NCBI GenBank assembly: GCA_943788195.1
Contig: CALSPH010000001.1
Coordinates: forward strand, 371,673-435,672
DNA: 64,000 nt
DNA from: an uncultured Bacteroidia bacterium
Lineage (GTDB): Bacteria; Bacteroidota; Bacteroidia; NS11-12g; UBA955
Reading direction: 5' to 3'
The stretch's first letter is position 1. Each line of letters opens with the position of its first letter. The notes under the pieces are model-generated. The model ran no database searches. It was not told where the DNA came from and saw only the letters and a list, made by a program, of their open reading frames with translations. Position numbers and translations under genes: made by a program. Shown here piece after piece: positions 9,472 through 18,032 of this stretch.

Positions 9472-9679
9472 AATCAATGTTTTATAAAAAATAAGGGATT
9501 GACGTTTTCCCATTTATTTAGGGCCATTGCAACGACAACAAGCACTTACAACCATTTACAAACGAAATTAAGTGCTTCGAAACCGAATGCATCATTACCC
9601 TCACCCCATCTTTGTATCATCAATTCGAAACAGCAGTGCTAGCCCAAGTGGAGAATAGAAACATTAAATGAGCAGACGG

Positions 9680-9709
9680 ATTGCTTCTGCGCTCAGTGCG
9701 CATCGCAAT
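9680..9709. repeat. Hairpin resembling a dispersed REP-like element
   Basis: ATTGC (9680-9684) pairs with GCAAT (9705-9709), and GCGC (9689-9692) pairs with GCGC (9698-9701) around a TCAGT loop. Its GC-rich core contrasts with the surroundings. Sequences of the form GGATTGCTTC...GCAATGAC are dispersed in many Bacteroidetes genomes; only one copy is visible here, so the repeat status is inferred. Confidence 0.35.
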
Positions 9710-9755
9710 GACCAAAACTCAAAAATTAACATTAAAAACCTAAAAATTAATTAAA

Positions 9756-10148
9756 ATGAACTCATTAAACAACTCAGTACGTCTACTCGGAAATGTAGGC
9801 ATGGACCCAGAAGTAATCACATTTGACAGCGGTAACAAACTAGCGAAGTTTTCACTTGCTACCAATGAACGAAAGAAAAATCCCGAAGGCGGCTATCAAA
9901 ACGTCACAACCTGGCACAATCTAATCATTTGGGGTAAAGGCGCGGACATTATTCAAACCTACATTAAGAAAGGCGCTAAACTTGCCGTAGAAGGAAAGCT
10001 AACCTACAACAAGTATGAAGACAAACAAGGTAATCAGAGAACCTCTACCGAAATACTCGTGAACGACTTTAGCATGTTGGGAGGAAGAAATGAAACCGAA
10101 GTAATAGAAACAGCTAAAACCAAAAAGAAGGCCGATTTGCCATTTTAA
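9756..10148 (+). CDS. ssb: Single-stranded DNA-binding protein
   Basis: A 130-aa protein with one OB-fold. It starts MNSLNNSVRLLGNVGMDPEV and has the family segments FSLATNER, WHNLIIWGKGADIIQTYIKKG and LAVEGKLTYNKYEDKQGNQR. It ends in ADLPF, the short C-terminal tip through which SSB recruits replication and repair partners. Compared with a typical SSB (about 150-180 aa) the disordered linker before the tip is short. SSB proteins of this length are often accessory or transformation-associated, so this may be a second ssb rather than the housekeeping copy; that cannot be decided from the window. It is followed by a strong terminator. Confidence 0.92.
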   Translation: MNSLNNSVRLLGNVGMDPEVITFDSGNKLAKFSLATNERKKNPEGGYQNVTTWHNLIIWGKGADIIQTYIKKGAKLAVEGKLTYNKYEDKQGNQRTSTEILVNDFSMLGGRNETEVIETAKTKKKADLPF

Positions 10149-10170
10149 CCTTGATCATTTAATTTATACG

Positions 10171-10210
10171 AATACCCAAGTGAGAAGAAATTCTCCTTGG
10201 GTATTTTTAT
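10171..10210. terminator. Bidirectional intrinsic terminator after ssb
   Basis: AATACCCAAG (10171-10180) is perfectly repeated in inverse as CTTGGGTATT (10196-10205), with an inner GAGAA/TTCTC pair, followed by a short T-run. It lies between two convergent genes, ssb and the DUF2188 gene, and can serve both. Confidence 0.8.
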
Positions 10211-10217
10211 GTTAAAG

Positions 10218-10505
10218 TTAATAACTCAAACGATCTCGAATTGCCCCATCTGCCCCGTGAATGATTACATCTGAATCATGTCGCTTGGCAATTACTTTTG
10301 CTTTGTTAATCGCAGTTGATTGCTTCTTATGAACTGAAGTATATGTTTTGTTGCCTTCTCTTTTAATGGCCCATCCGTCTTCATGAGGTACGACATGCTG
10401 ATGCCAAGTGCGAGGTGAAGTGCGTATACCTCGATCCTTGGCCCAAGACTTGAAAATGTTTTGTATTAGCTTAACAAGAATATCTTTCCAGTTTAACCTG
10501 GCCAT
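10218..10505 (-). CDS. DUF2188 domain protein
   Basis: A 95-aa protein whose C-terminal two thirds (about residues 33-95) is a DUF2188 domain: HQHVVPHEDGWAIKREGNKTY, then an Ala/Lys helix (QSTAINKAKVIAKRHDSDVIIHG) and the conserved end GADGAIRDRLSY. The family is small, predicted cytosolic, and its molecular role is unknown. The N-terminal segment is a basic helix (RLNWKDILVKLIQNIFKSWAKDRG). It lies 12 nt after the fatty acid desaturase gene on the same strand, so the two may be cotranscribed. Confidence 0.8.
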   Translation of the reverse strand: MARLNWKDILVKLIQNIFKSWAKDRGIRTSPRTWHQHVVPHEDGWAIKREGNKTYTSVHKKQSTAINKAKVIAKRHDSDVIIHGADGAIRDRLSY

Positions 10506-10517
10506 AACAGTAGTGGG

Positions 10518-11636
10518 TTATTGTTTAGTTCTTGCTAGTTCTAAATCATACTTACCTGTTCCCAATGCATTAAGTAATTTAAAATGACTGCTTAAGGCCT
10601 TACCAAACGTTTTATGGTGGTAGTATGGAACATTAAATTCTGCTGCAGTTTCCCTAACAATTTTAGAAATTTTGTTATAATGTACGTGACAAATATTTGG
10701 GAAAAGATGATGTTCTATTTGAAAGTTAAGGCCACCTATTAACCAGGAGAACCAACGACTTCTATTCGCGAAATTAGCGGTAGTTTTCATTTGATGAATC
10801 GCCCAATTATTCTCTACGCTACCATTGTCATCTGTCACGTAAAAAGAAGTTTCCTCCAATACATGGGCGGGTTGAAATATTAATGCTAGAATGAGCCCAG
10901 AAATATAATGCATCAATAAGAATCCTAATATAACTTGCCACCAAGGCAAGTCAAGTATAATCAAAGGTAAAACCAGGGTTAAAATCGTATACCACACTTT
11001 ATTAATGATTAAATGGGTGAGTTGATTCTTAAATTTATAACCTCTTTTTTTAAGCAAGCCCAGTTTATTATATTTAAATAAATCAATAAAGTCTTTGGAT
11101 GTATACCAGAAAAAAGTCATCAAACCATATAAGAATGGTGCATAATAAATCTGGTACCTAAATAATTTTTTTCGAGGTTGCTGAGGTGCAAACCGAAAAA
11201 AGGCGTTTTCAATATCCCCATCATGCCCATCTATATTTGTAAATGAATGATGCTGAACATTATGTTGAAGTATCCAGTTTACATGGAAAGCTCCTAAAAA
11301 ATTAACCAAATACCCCATGAGATAATTGATGGTTCTTTTTTCGGAGTATGAACCATGGTTTGCATCATGCATAATCGACAAACCGATACCTGCCATTCCT
11401 AAACCCATCAGAGTCCATATTCCAAACATCGCCCATGTGCTTGTTATTAAGCCGCTCAATAAGAAACCGAGGGGAACAAAGTATAAGCAAATCATAAAGA
11501 TGGATTTGAAAACCATTGTTCCATTTCCTTTCGGAGAAACTTTATTTTCAGTAAAATAATTATTTACGCGCATGCGTAGTTCTCTAAAAAACTCTGGGCT
11601 TTCTTTGGTGTTAAACCGAACTGATTGCATTTTCAT
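10518..11636 (-). CDS. Membrane fatty acid desaturase (acyl-lipid/linoleoyl-CoA type)
   Basis: A protein of about 372 aa with the three histidine boxes of membrane desaturases, which bind the di-iron centre: HDANH (residues 90-94), HNVQHH around 125-130 and QIEHHLFP in the C-terminal third. The Q-x-x-HH third box is typical of front-end/delta-6-like and related bacterial desaturases. Hydrophobic pairs (FMICLYFVPLGFLLSGLI, FGIWTLMGLGMAGIGLSIM, ILTLVLPLIILDLPWWQVILGFLLMHYISGLILALIF) fit four membrane helices. It introduces a double bond into acyl chains, probably for cold adaptation. There is no fused cytochrome b5 domain. The start MKMQSVRF at 11636 is chosen; the frame extends four codons upstream to a TTG overlapping the promoter. 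Confidence 0.9.
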   Translation of the reverse strand: MKMQSVRFNTKESPEFFRELRMRVNNYFTENKVSPKGNGTMVFKSIFMICLYFVPLGFLLSGLITSTWAMFGIWTLMGLGMAGIGLSIMHDANHGSYSEKRTINYLMGYLVNFLGAFHVNWILQHNVQHHSFTNIDGHDGDIENAFFRFAPQQPRKKLFRYQIYYAPFLYGLMTFFWYTSKDFIDLFKYNKLGLLKKRGYKFKNQLTHLIINKVWYTILTLVLPLIILDLPWWQVILGFLLMHYISGLILALIFQPAHVLEETSFYVTDDNGSVENNWAIHQMKTTANFANRSRWFSWLIGGLNFQIEHHLFPNICHVHYNKISKIVRETAAEFNVPYYHHKTFGKALSSHFKLLNALGTGKYDLELARTKQ

Positions 11637-11645
11637 AATATGGTG

Positions 11646-11653
11646 CAAAGATA
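11646..11653 (-). promoter_or_regulatory. TAnnTTTG promoter of the desaturase
   Basis: TATCTTTG on the minus strand, 9 nt before the ATG at 11636. Only a few leader nucleotides are expected. Confidence 0.65.
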
Positions 11654-11771
11654 GCGATATTAATTGTTAAAGTATCCACTTACGCTAAGGTGGATGCCTT
11701 CATATGCACTTTGTTTGTATGATAAAGCGCATAATTTATCAAATGTTACAAGCTATTAACACATTCCCCCA

Positions 11772-11779
11772 TATTTTTG
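11772..11779 (+). promoter_or_regulatory. TAnnTTTG element 4 nt before dgkA
   Basis: TATTTTTG followed by TTTT and the ATG of dgkA at 11784. The spacing predicts a leaderless mRNA. Confidence 0.6.
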
Positions 11780-11783
11780 TTTT

Positions 11784-12173
11784 ATGAGTTCAAAACAAGA
11801 TTTCACACTTCGCAAGAGAATAAAAAGCTTTGCTTTTGCCTGGAATGGTATAAAACTAGTTTGGCTACAAGAATATAATTTTCGCATTCATTTATTCATA
11901 ACTCTAGCTGTAATAGTATTGGGATTTGCCTTGAATATCCTTTTTGTTGAATGGATGATGATCATCTTTGCTATTTCAATTGTACTCATTTGCGAAGTGA
12001 TCAATTCCGCAATCGAACGAATATGTGATTTTATTAACCCCAATATTCATCCGAAAATTAAAATAATAAAGGACATTTCTGCGGGTTCAGTCCTTCTTGC
12101 ATCGGTTGGAGCTGCAATCATTGGACTGCTGGTATTCTTACCCTATGCTTTTAAAATTCTGGGCAACCTTTAG
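11784..12173 (+). CDS. dgkA: Diacylglycerol kinase (DgkA family)
   Basis: A 129-aa integral membrane kinase of the prokaryotic DgkA/UndpK family. An N-terminal amphipathic segment (KRIKSFAFAWNGIKLVWLQEYNFRIHL) is followed by three hydrophobic helices. The conserved motif EVINSAIERICDFI around residues 70-83 contains the catalytic glutamates; KDISAGSVLLAS follows. It phosphorylates diacylglycerol or undecaprenol with ATP, recycling envelope lipids. The 3' end overlaps the converging DUF5723 gene by 23 bp. Which lipid is used cannot be told from the sequence. Confidence 0.92.
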   Translation: MSSKQDFTLRKRIKSFAFAWNGIKLVWLQEYNFRIHLFITLAVIVLGFALNILFVEWMMIIFAISIVLICEVINSAIERICDFINPNIHPKIKIIKDISAGSVLLASVGAAIIGLLVFLPYAFKILGNL

Positions 12174-13644
12174 CTCTCTTTTTTGCAGCTTTACGTTCTT
12201 TTCTATCTTCTAAAGATTTGAGTAGGCCGTAATCGCTCAAATTACCAAATGCAATGCCAATAAAGAAATCGACATCTCTAAACCCGCGTGTATATAAAAA
12301 AGGTAAGAGGCTATTTGTTCCTAAATACAATGGGCCGGCTCGCATACTCAACCCCAATCTCAATGCGCGGTAATCATAGCCCAACTCGACTGGCGCAGAA
12401 ACTTCAAAATAAGACCATTCCCATCTAGGAGCAAGCATTAATGTGCTTTGATAACGCATGTGCCTAGAATGCCTTTTCCGTAAACTTTGGCTGAGTGTAG
12501 CGCTCATAAAAAAGTGCTTTCTAAACTGTCGGTCATAGCTAACCACTAATCGAGTGGGTAAACCTACACGTATCGATTGCCTTCCATCAGTATAGGTGCC
12601 ATGGATTCCTAGAACGCTATCTAATACGCTAGGGTAATTGTCTTGACTAATATCTAAATCAAAACTATCCGTATTAAATCCCAAGGTGTTGTTGATTGAC
12701 AAGTTGGCAACATAAGCGTCTTTATATTTTACTGAGCCAATATCAATTAGGCCTACTGACAGTTTACTAAAATAACGTGTATTGTTTAATTGATATGGGC
12801 CATTCCGTTTAAATTCCTTCTTATGAAAGATATAGGTAGCACCAATATCATAGCCCCAACCTTTTGCAGTTTCGTTTTCACCAAATTGCATAATTTGAAT
12901 AGAGGTAGGTTCGAAAAAAACCGAATCAATTTTATTGGAATTTAAAATCATTTTTTCAGAACTGAAATATGCACCTTGGTACCCAAAATTTCGTTTCATA
13001 CTAATTCCGCCAATAAATTGTCGATTGTGCTTTAAAGGAAGGGCATAGGATAAATTTAATCCAACTGCAGCTGAGCTGTGTGCAGCCATAGTGATTTTAT
13101 CCCCCTCATTGCTAAGGCCTGTTCCAAACTCATTAAAATAGATAAAGGCTCCTTTTGCACTATCCATCTCCTTGTAAATAGCATGTGCTAGATTTTCGGA
13201 GACCCCAGAAAGACGTCCTGCAGCAAACCCCCGTGAAATTAAGCCAACTCTAAAGTTTTTTACTTTTACAGAAGCCGATGGCCCATAAATGGTTGCAGCA
13301 ACATCCACACATTTTTGCTTGCCATTAATGCTCTCCCAAATCCATTCATCTTCAAAACTTGCATTCCCATTTTCTGTTTGATATTGCTCTGGTATGCTGT
13401 TTGGAGCACGATACAACGAATAGGGCATGTGCAGGCTTAAGAAATTATTATTTCCATTAACCCATGCGCCCGCCAAATTTACATGCCAGTTATAAGGACT
13501 ATACCCATTTAAAGAAGGGCTAATAAACTGTGATTGGGCTGTTCCATAATTACTGACAGCAATGGGTGTGATGTTCTGAGACCACAAACCTTTCAACAAA
13601 AAGGTTAAAAACAATAGGGTTATATGCCTCTTTTTAAACATCAC
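12151..13644 (-). CDS. DUF5723 family predicted outer-membrane protein
   Basis: A 497-aa exported protein (signal peptide MMFKKRHITLLFLTFLLKGLWSQ). The N-terminal mature part, with NYGTAQSQFISPSLNGYSPYNWHVNLAGA, matches what I know of DUF5723, a Bacteroidetes family of predicted outer-membrane beta-barrels. Alternating hydrophobic/polar strands run through the length (for example GPLYLGTNSLLPFLYTRGFRDVDFFIGIAFGNL). It ends in a basic tail (KERKAAKKRAKG), unusual for a barrel, and has no T9SS tail. It probably sits in the outer membrane; the function is unknown. Its last 23 bp overlap the end of dgkA in antisense. Confidence 0.75.
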   Translation of the reverse strand: MMFKKRHITLLFLTFLLKGLWSQNITPIAVSNYGTAQSQFISPSLNGYSPYNWHVNLAGAWVNGNNNFLSLHMPYSLYRAPNSIPEQYQTENGNASFEDEWIWESINGKQKCVDVAATIYGPSASVKVKNFRVGLISRGFAAGRLSGVSENLAHAIYKEMDSAKGAFIYFNEFGTGLSNEGDKITMAAHSSAAVGLNLSYALPLKHNRQFIGGISMKRNFGYQGAYFSSEKMILNSNKIDSVFFEPTSIQIMQFGENETAKGWGYDIGATYIFHKKEFKRNGPYQLNNTRYFSKLSVGLIDIGSVKYKDAYVANLSINNTLGFNTDSFDLDISQDNYPSVLDSVLGIHGTYTDGRQSIRVGLPTRLVVSYDRQFRKHFFMSATLSQSLRKRHSRHMRYQSTLMLAPRWEWSYFEVSAPVELGYDYRALRLGLSMRAGPLYLGTNSLLPFLYTRGFRDVDFFIGIAFGNLSDYGLLKSLEDRKERKAAKKRAKGCPEF

Positions 13645-13687
13645 GCTTCATATATATGACGAAATTAGCGGTCAAATGTTGTATCGC

Positions 13688-14572
13688 TTATAATAAATTG
13701 AGTACCTGTTCTTTAATCTTCTCCAATTCTTCTTTCATTTCTACCGTCAGTTTTTGAAGATCAAAATGGTTTGCCTTGTTCCCTAAGGTATTTATTTCTC
13801 GACCCAGTTCCTGTGCTATAAATCCAAGTTTCTTTCCAGGGTTCTTTTCATTTAAGGTTTCTTCAAAATAAACGCAATGTTGTTCCAAACGTGTTTTCTC
13901 CTCGGTTATATCAAACTTATCTAGATAAAATAGAATTTCACTTTCCAATCGTTCTTTTTCAATGTTTATCTTTTGACTCCAAATATCCACTTTCTCTGTA
14001 AGCTTTTGGCGAAGTAAATCATTGCGCATTTCTTCTAGACTTTCTACACGGATGCTTTTACTTTTAATTCTTGCTATGTTGCTCGCAAGTTGCTTAGCCA
14101 TTGCGTTGCCTTCTGCCAACCTATGTTTATCAAACTGATTAAAAGCATTTGCAACGCAAGTGCTTAATTGGTGACTCAATTGCTGAATCAAACTTTCATC
14201 CATGCCCATTTGAACACCTGGTAACTTCACAATAAACGGAAGCAAAAAAGAAGGATCTAAATCATGATCTTTAATAAGAGACCTTACTTGAGAAGTGTAC
14301 GAATTAAACAATTCCTTATTGATGAGCGCCTTGGGTTGTTGATAAAGCCCTGCCACTTCATCCAAAGTCACACCAACTTGCACTGTACCTCTGCCTACTT
14401 TTTTTAACAGTTGATTACGCCATTCTTGCTCTTGCATTTGCCAGCCTTGAGGAACACGAAACTTTATATCCGCATACTTGCCATTTACAGCTGATATTTC
14501 AACCTTAATAAACCACCCATCGATTTCTGCTTCGGCTTTTCCGAAGCCTGTCATTGACCTAATTTGTTGCAT
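13688..14572 (-). CDS. yicC: YicC family endoribonuclease
   Basis: A protein of about 294 aa. The start at 14572 gives MQQIRSMTGFGKAE, the hallmark N-terminus of YicC proteins; a longer in-frame start nine codons upstream lies in the previous gene and is rejected. The C-terminal half contains the family block LEQHCVYFEETLNEKNPGKKLGFIAQELGREINTLGNKA. YicC has been shown in other bacteria to be an RNase acting on small RNAs. The start overlaps the last 14 bp of the EamA transporter gene, so the two are likely one transcript. Confidence 0.9.
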   Translation of the reverse strand: MQQIRSMTGFGKAEAEIDGWFIKVEISAVNGKYADIKFRVPQGWQMQEQEWRNQLLKKVGRGTVQVGVTLDEVAGLYQQPKALINKELFNSYTSQVRSLIKDHDLDPSFLLPFIVKLPGVQMGMDESLIQQLSHQLSTCVANAFNQFDKHRLAEGNAMAKQLASNIARIKSKSIRVESLEEMRNDLLRQKLTEKVDIWSQKINIEKERLESEILFYLDKFDITEEKTRLEQHCVYFEETLNEKNPGKKLGFIAQELGREINTLGNKANHFDLQKLTVEMKEELEKIKEQVLNLL

Positions 14573-15440
14573 GTTTCTTAATACTAACCAAATATACACC
14601 TAAAAATATCATTGCAGCAAAACATACTTTCACGAGGGTAATTTCATCCACTCCTGCTATATGAGCAATAACTCCTGCCAATACGGGTTGCAAATAGATG
14701 TATGCACCAACAATAGTAGAACCACCCTGCTTTATTGCCAAAGCACTTAGCACATAGGTAACAAAAGTGGTCATAACCAAAACAAAAATAAGGCTGCCCC
14801 AATGTATCATTTCCATTCCATCATAATTTGCATTTAGGGCCTCTTTCAAACCAAATGGTAGCACCATAAGAAAACCAAAATAAAAGGCAAATTTCGTAAC
14901 GGTTATGGGATGAAATTTCTTTAAAAGTTTTCTAACATAGACTAAAAAGAATGCATATGATATTGCATTTAAAATGATTAATAAATCCCCGTAAGCTGTT
15001 GCCGCTTCTATTCTAAATGAACCTCCTCCTAAAAACATTAAAGCGCCAATTGCAGCGATAAAAATACCTATGATATTCCACCAATACACCTTTTCTGTTT
15101 TGAGAAACAAACCAAAAATAAATACGAAAACAGGGCTGAAAAGCATAAGTACAGCGCCATTTATTTCATGCGTAATACTTAAGCCTTTAAAAAACATCAG
15201 CATATTTGCTGCCACACCAAAAAATGCGCAAATAATCAAATCCTTCGCGTTTTCTTTTAGTGGAATTTTTTTCTTGCTGAAAAAGGGATTAACAATCGTT
15301 AACAAGATGGCAGCTGCTGTAATACGCAGCAATATGAAACCGTAGGCTCCAATAAACTCGGGCATAATCCATTTTGCAATGGTAAAAGTAGCCGCATAGA
15401 TTATTGAGACTATTATTAAATAAAAATGAACTCTCAGCAA
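14559..15440 (-). CDS. EamA/DMT family transporter
   Basis: A 293-aa protein with about ten hydrophobic helices in two EamA repeats, the first around residues 5-135 and the second around 150-285. Typical segments are YGFILLRITAAAILLTIV and GGSTIVGAYIYLQPVLAGVIAHI near the end of the second repeat. Members of the drug/metabolite transporter superfamily export amino acids, nucleotides or other metabolites across the inner membrane; the substrate is unknown here. It lies 6 nt after ugd and overlaps yicC, so the aminotransferase-ugd-eamA-yicC genes may form one operon. Confidence 0.88.
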   Translation of the reverse strand: MLRVHFYLIIVSIIYAATFTIAKWIMPEFIGAYGFILLRITAAAILLTIVNPFFSKKKIPLKENAKDLIICAFFGVAANMLMFFKGLSITHEINGAVLMLFSPVFVFIFGLFLKTEKVYWWNIIGIFIAAIGALMFLGGGSFRIEAATAYGDLLIILNAISYAFFLVYVRKLLKKFHPITVTKFAFYFGFLMVLPFGLKEALNANYDGMEMIHWGSLIFVLVMTTFVTYVLSALAIKQGGSTIVGAYIYLQPVLAGVIAHIAGVDEITLVKVCFAAMIFLGVYLVSIKKHATN

Positions 15441-15446
15441 TGCCTA

Positions 15447-16760
15447 TTAATTGATCCCTATTCCGTAATAATCAAAACCTTGATCTCTGGCATCTTCGGC
15501 ATCATATATATTTCGGCCATCAAAAATGACGTTTTGCTTTAGTAACTGCTTCGCTTTGTTCCAGTCCGGTACTCTAAATTCAGGCCATTCTGTAATTACT
15601 ACCAATGCATCAGCATCAACAAGGGCATCATAAGCGTTGTCGCTATAAACAATACGTTCACCTAAGTCTCGTTTGGCCTCCTCAGCTGCAACTGGATCAT
15701 AAGCACTGACGCTTCCACCCTCTGCTAATATTTGTTCTATAACTACTAAACTAGGTGCCTCTCTCATATCGTCAGTATTGGGTTTAAAAGACAAGCCCCA
15801 AAGAGCTATTTTTTTTCCATTCAAGTCACCAAAATGTTTTTTCAACTTGTGGTATAAAACCAGCTTTTGGCGTTCGTTTACAGATTCTACGGATTCTAAA
15901 ATTTCCATGCGATGCCCATTCTGAAGACCTGTTTTTATAAGTGCTTTAACATCTTTAGGAAAACAAGATCCTCCATAGCCCGCACCTGGATATATAAATT
16001 TATTCCCTATTCTAGGGTCTGAACCAATCCCTTTTCTCACTAAATTTACATCCGCTCCAACAATTTCGCACAAATTTGCAATATCATTCATGAAGCTAAT
16101 TTTGGTTGCTAACATTGAGTTTGCTGCATACTTAGTCATTTCTGCACTTGGAATATCCATGATAATTATTGGATGACCATTTAACACAAAAGGCGTATAA
16201 AGCTTCTTCATAATCTCTCTTGCCTTTTCAGTTTCAACCCCAACAACAATGCGATCAGGTTTTAGGAAATCATTCACTGCAGCTCCCTCTTTCAAGAATT
16301 CAGGATTACTGGCCACATCAAAAGGTATCTTTTCTCCTCTATTGTCTAGGGATTCTTGAATGGCAGCTTTTACTTTTTTCGCGGTACCTACTGGAACAGT
16401 GCTTTTAGTAACAATAACTCCATAACCGTTCATGTGGTTACCTATCTCATGGGCCACAGAAAGCACATAACTTAAATCCGCACTTCCATCCTGTCCAGGA
16501 GGAGTGCCTACCGCTATAAAAGCAACATCAGCACCTACAATACCCTCTTTGGTGCTCGTTGAAAATTGCAAACGTCCATTTTCGACATTTCTTTTAACGA
16601 TAGGCTCAAGACCTGGTTCATAAATCGGAATAACCCCTTTTTTAAGGTTATCTATTTTTATTTTGTCAATATCTATACAGGTTACAGATATGCCTACTTC
16701 TGCAAGGCAAGCCCCTGTTACCAATCCTACGTATCCTGTTCCAACTACGGCTATTTTCAT
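15447..16760 (-). CDS. ugd: UDP-glucose 6-dehydrogenase
   Basis: A 437-aa enzyme of the UDP-glucose/GDP-mannose dehydrogenase family. The N-terminus MKIAVVGTGYVGLVTGACLAE is the NAD-binding Rossmann motif, STVPVGT lies near residue 120 and the catalytic cysteine is Cys266 in GYGGSCFPKD. It oxidises UDP-glucose twice to UDP-glucuronate for surface polysaccharides. It follows the DegT aminotransferase by 2 nt, which fits a shared role in nucleotide-sugar synthesis. UDP-N-acetyl sugar dehydrogenases are related; the length and motif pattern favour the UDP-glucose type. Confidence 0.93.
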   Translation of the reverse strand: MKIAVVGTGYVGLVTGACLAEVGISVTCIDIDKIKIDNLKKGVIPIYEPGLEPIVKRNVENGRLQFSTSTKEGIVGADVAFIAVGTPPGQDGSADLSYVLSVAHEIGNHMNGYGVIVTKSTVPVGTAKKVKAAIQESLDNRGEKIPFDVASNPEFLKEGAAVNDFLKPDRIVVGVETEKAREIMKKLYTPFVLNGHPIIIMDIPSAEMTKYAANSMLATKISFMNDIANLCEIVGADVNLVRKGIGSDPRIGNKFIYPGAGYGGSCFPKDVKALIKTGLQNGHRMEILESVESVNERQKLVLYHKLKKHFGDLNGKKIALWGLSFKPNTDDMREAPSLVVIEQILAEGGSVSAYDPVAAEEAKRDLGERIVYSDNAYDALVDADALVVITEWPEFRVPDWNKAKQLLKQNVIFDGRNIYDAEDARDQGFDYYGIGIN

Positions 16761-16762
16761 AT

Positions 16763-17896
16763 TTATTGTGCTAATGTTTGTTCTTTACAAAATACCAAAA
16801 CGTGTTTGCAAATATATGCCAATTGTTCCTCGTCCAACTCCGTACTAATGGGCAGAGAAATCACATTTTCGGTTAAATCCATTGTTATGGGTAATTCAAT
16901 ATCTTGTTTATATGCCTCTTGTTTGTGCAAGGGTATGGGATAATAAATCATACTTGGTATTTCATAGTTCATTAAATACTCTTTAAACAATGCTCGGTCT
17001 ATCCCTTTGAGTGTCAGTGTATATTGATGAAATACATGCTCTGACTTAACTTGTCGTTTTGGTATAATTATGTTTTGATGCCCTGCAAAAGCCTCATCAT
17101 AAAATGCAGCAACTCGTTTTCTTGCCGCACCATAATCATCTAGGTACTTGAGTTTAACATTCAGTACAGCTGCCTGAATGCTATCTAACCTGCTGTTTAG
17201 GCCTATCCTTTTGTGCACATATTTTTTAACTTGGCCATGATTTACAATCATTCGCAATTCTTCTGCAATGTTATCATCGTTTGTAAATATTGCACCGCCA
17301 TCACCATAACAACCTAAATTTTTAGAAGGAAAAAATGAAGTTGTTCCGATATGTCCTATGGTACCGGCTTTTAGTTTTCCCGAAACATCCATTTCATAAT
17401 TTGCTCCAATAGCTTGAGCCGCATCTTCAATAACATATAAATTATGTTTTTGAGCAATTTTCATAATGGTATTCATATCTGCACATTGCCCATAAAGATG
17501 TACCGGTGCTATTACTTTTGTACGATCTGTTATTGCTTCCTCAATCTCATTTACATCTATGGTAAAGGTGGATGGGTCAACTTCAACAAACACAGGCTTA
17601 TGTCCCACGTGAATAATCATCTCTGCGAGTGCTGCGTATGAAAATGAAGGTGTAATTATTTCTGACCCTTTTGGTAAATTCAGGGCCATCAGAGCTGCCT
17701 GTAAGGCGTCTGTTCCATTGGCGCAAGGAATCACATGTTTTACATTGAGATACAATTCTAAATTTGAAGCAAATTTTTTGACTTGAGGCCCATTGATAAA
17801 CGATGCATTTTCTAACACCTCTTCCCAAGCTTGGTAAACCTCCGTTTTTATTTTTTTAAACTGACCTACTAAATCAGCCATTTGAATTCGTTTCAT
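16763..17896 (-). CDS. DegT/DnrJ/EryC1/StrS sugar aminotransferase
   Basis: A 377-aa PLP enzyme. The PLP lysine is Lys192 in TSFFPSKNLGCYGDGG; ANGTDALQAAL and VIEDAAQAIGA are the other family motifs. These enzymes transfer an amino group to a keto sugar attached to a nucleotide, giving amino sugars for glycans. The following gene, ugd, starts 2 nt later, so together they look like part of a surface-glycan pathway, possibly acting on a UDP-linked sugar acid. The upstream TATATTTG promoter leaves a leader of about 25 nt. The exact sugar is not deducible. Confidence 0.92.
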   Translation of the reverse strand: MKRIQMADLVGQFKKIKTEVYQAWEEVLENASFINGPQVKKFASNLELYLNVKHVIPCANGTDALQAALMALNLPKGSEIITPSFSYAALAEMIIHVGHKPVFVEVDPSTFTIDVNEIEEAITDRTKVIAPVHLYGQCADMNTIMKIAQKHNLYVIEDAAQAIGANYEMDVSGKLKAGTIGHIGTTSFFPSKNLGCYGDGGAIFTNDDNIAEELRMIVNHGQVKKYVHKRIGLNSRLDSIQAAVLNVKLKYLDDYGAARKRVAAFYDEAFAGHQNIIIPKRQVKSEHVFHQYTLTLKGIDRALFKEYLMNYEIPSMIYYPIPLHKQEAYKQDIELPITMDLTENVISLPISTELDEEQLAYICKHVLVFCKEQTLAQ

Positions 17897-17926
17897 TCGT
17901 AGACTATACTCTCTTTACGCTGGCGG

Positions 17927-17934
17927 CAAATATA
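17927..17934 (-). promoter_or_regulatory. TAnnTTTG promoter of the aminotransferase-ugd operon
   Basis: TATATTTG on the minus strand, 30 nt upstream of the ATG at 17896. Confidence 0.6.
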
Positions 17935-18032
17935 TGAATTTATATGGGCAATAATGATGCCTAATTGAAGCTCTCCAATCCCTAAAAATCACCCTTCCTT
18001 TTTAAAGAATCCTTAGCAGTATCACTTAAATA

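Larger units (their letters stand above)
9436..9755. other. 320-bp gene-free region with a small hairpin repeat
   Basis: Apart from the minus-strand promoter near 9464, no supported gene lies here. Short frames are broken by stops. The right part holds a GC-richer hairpin (9680-9709) and then an A/T-rich leader (AAAAATTAACATTAAAAACC) before ssb. No tRNA-like or riboswitch-like fold was recognised. Confidence 0.5.
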
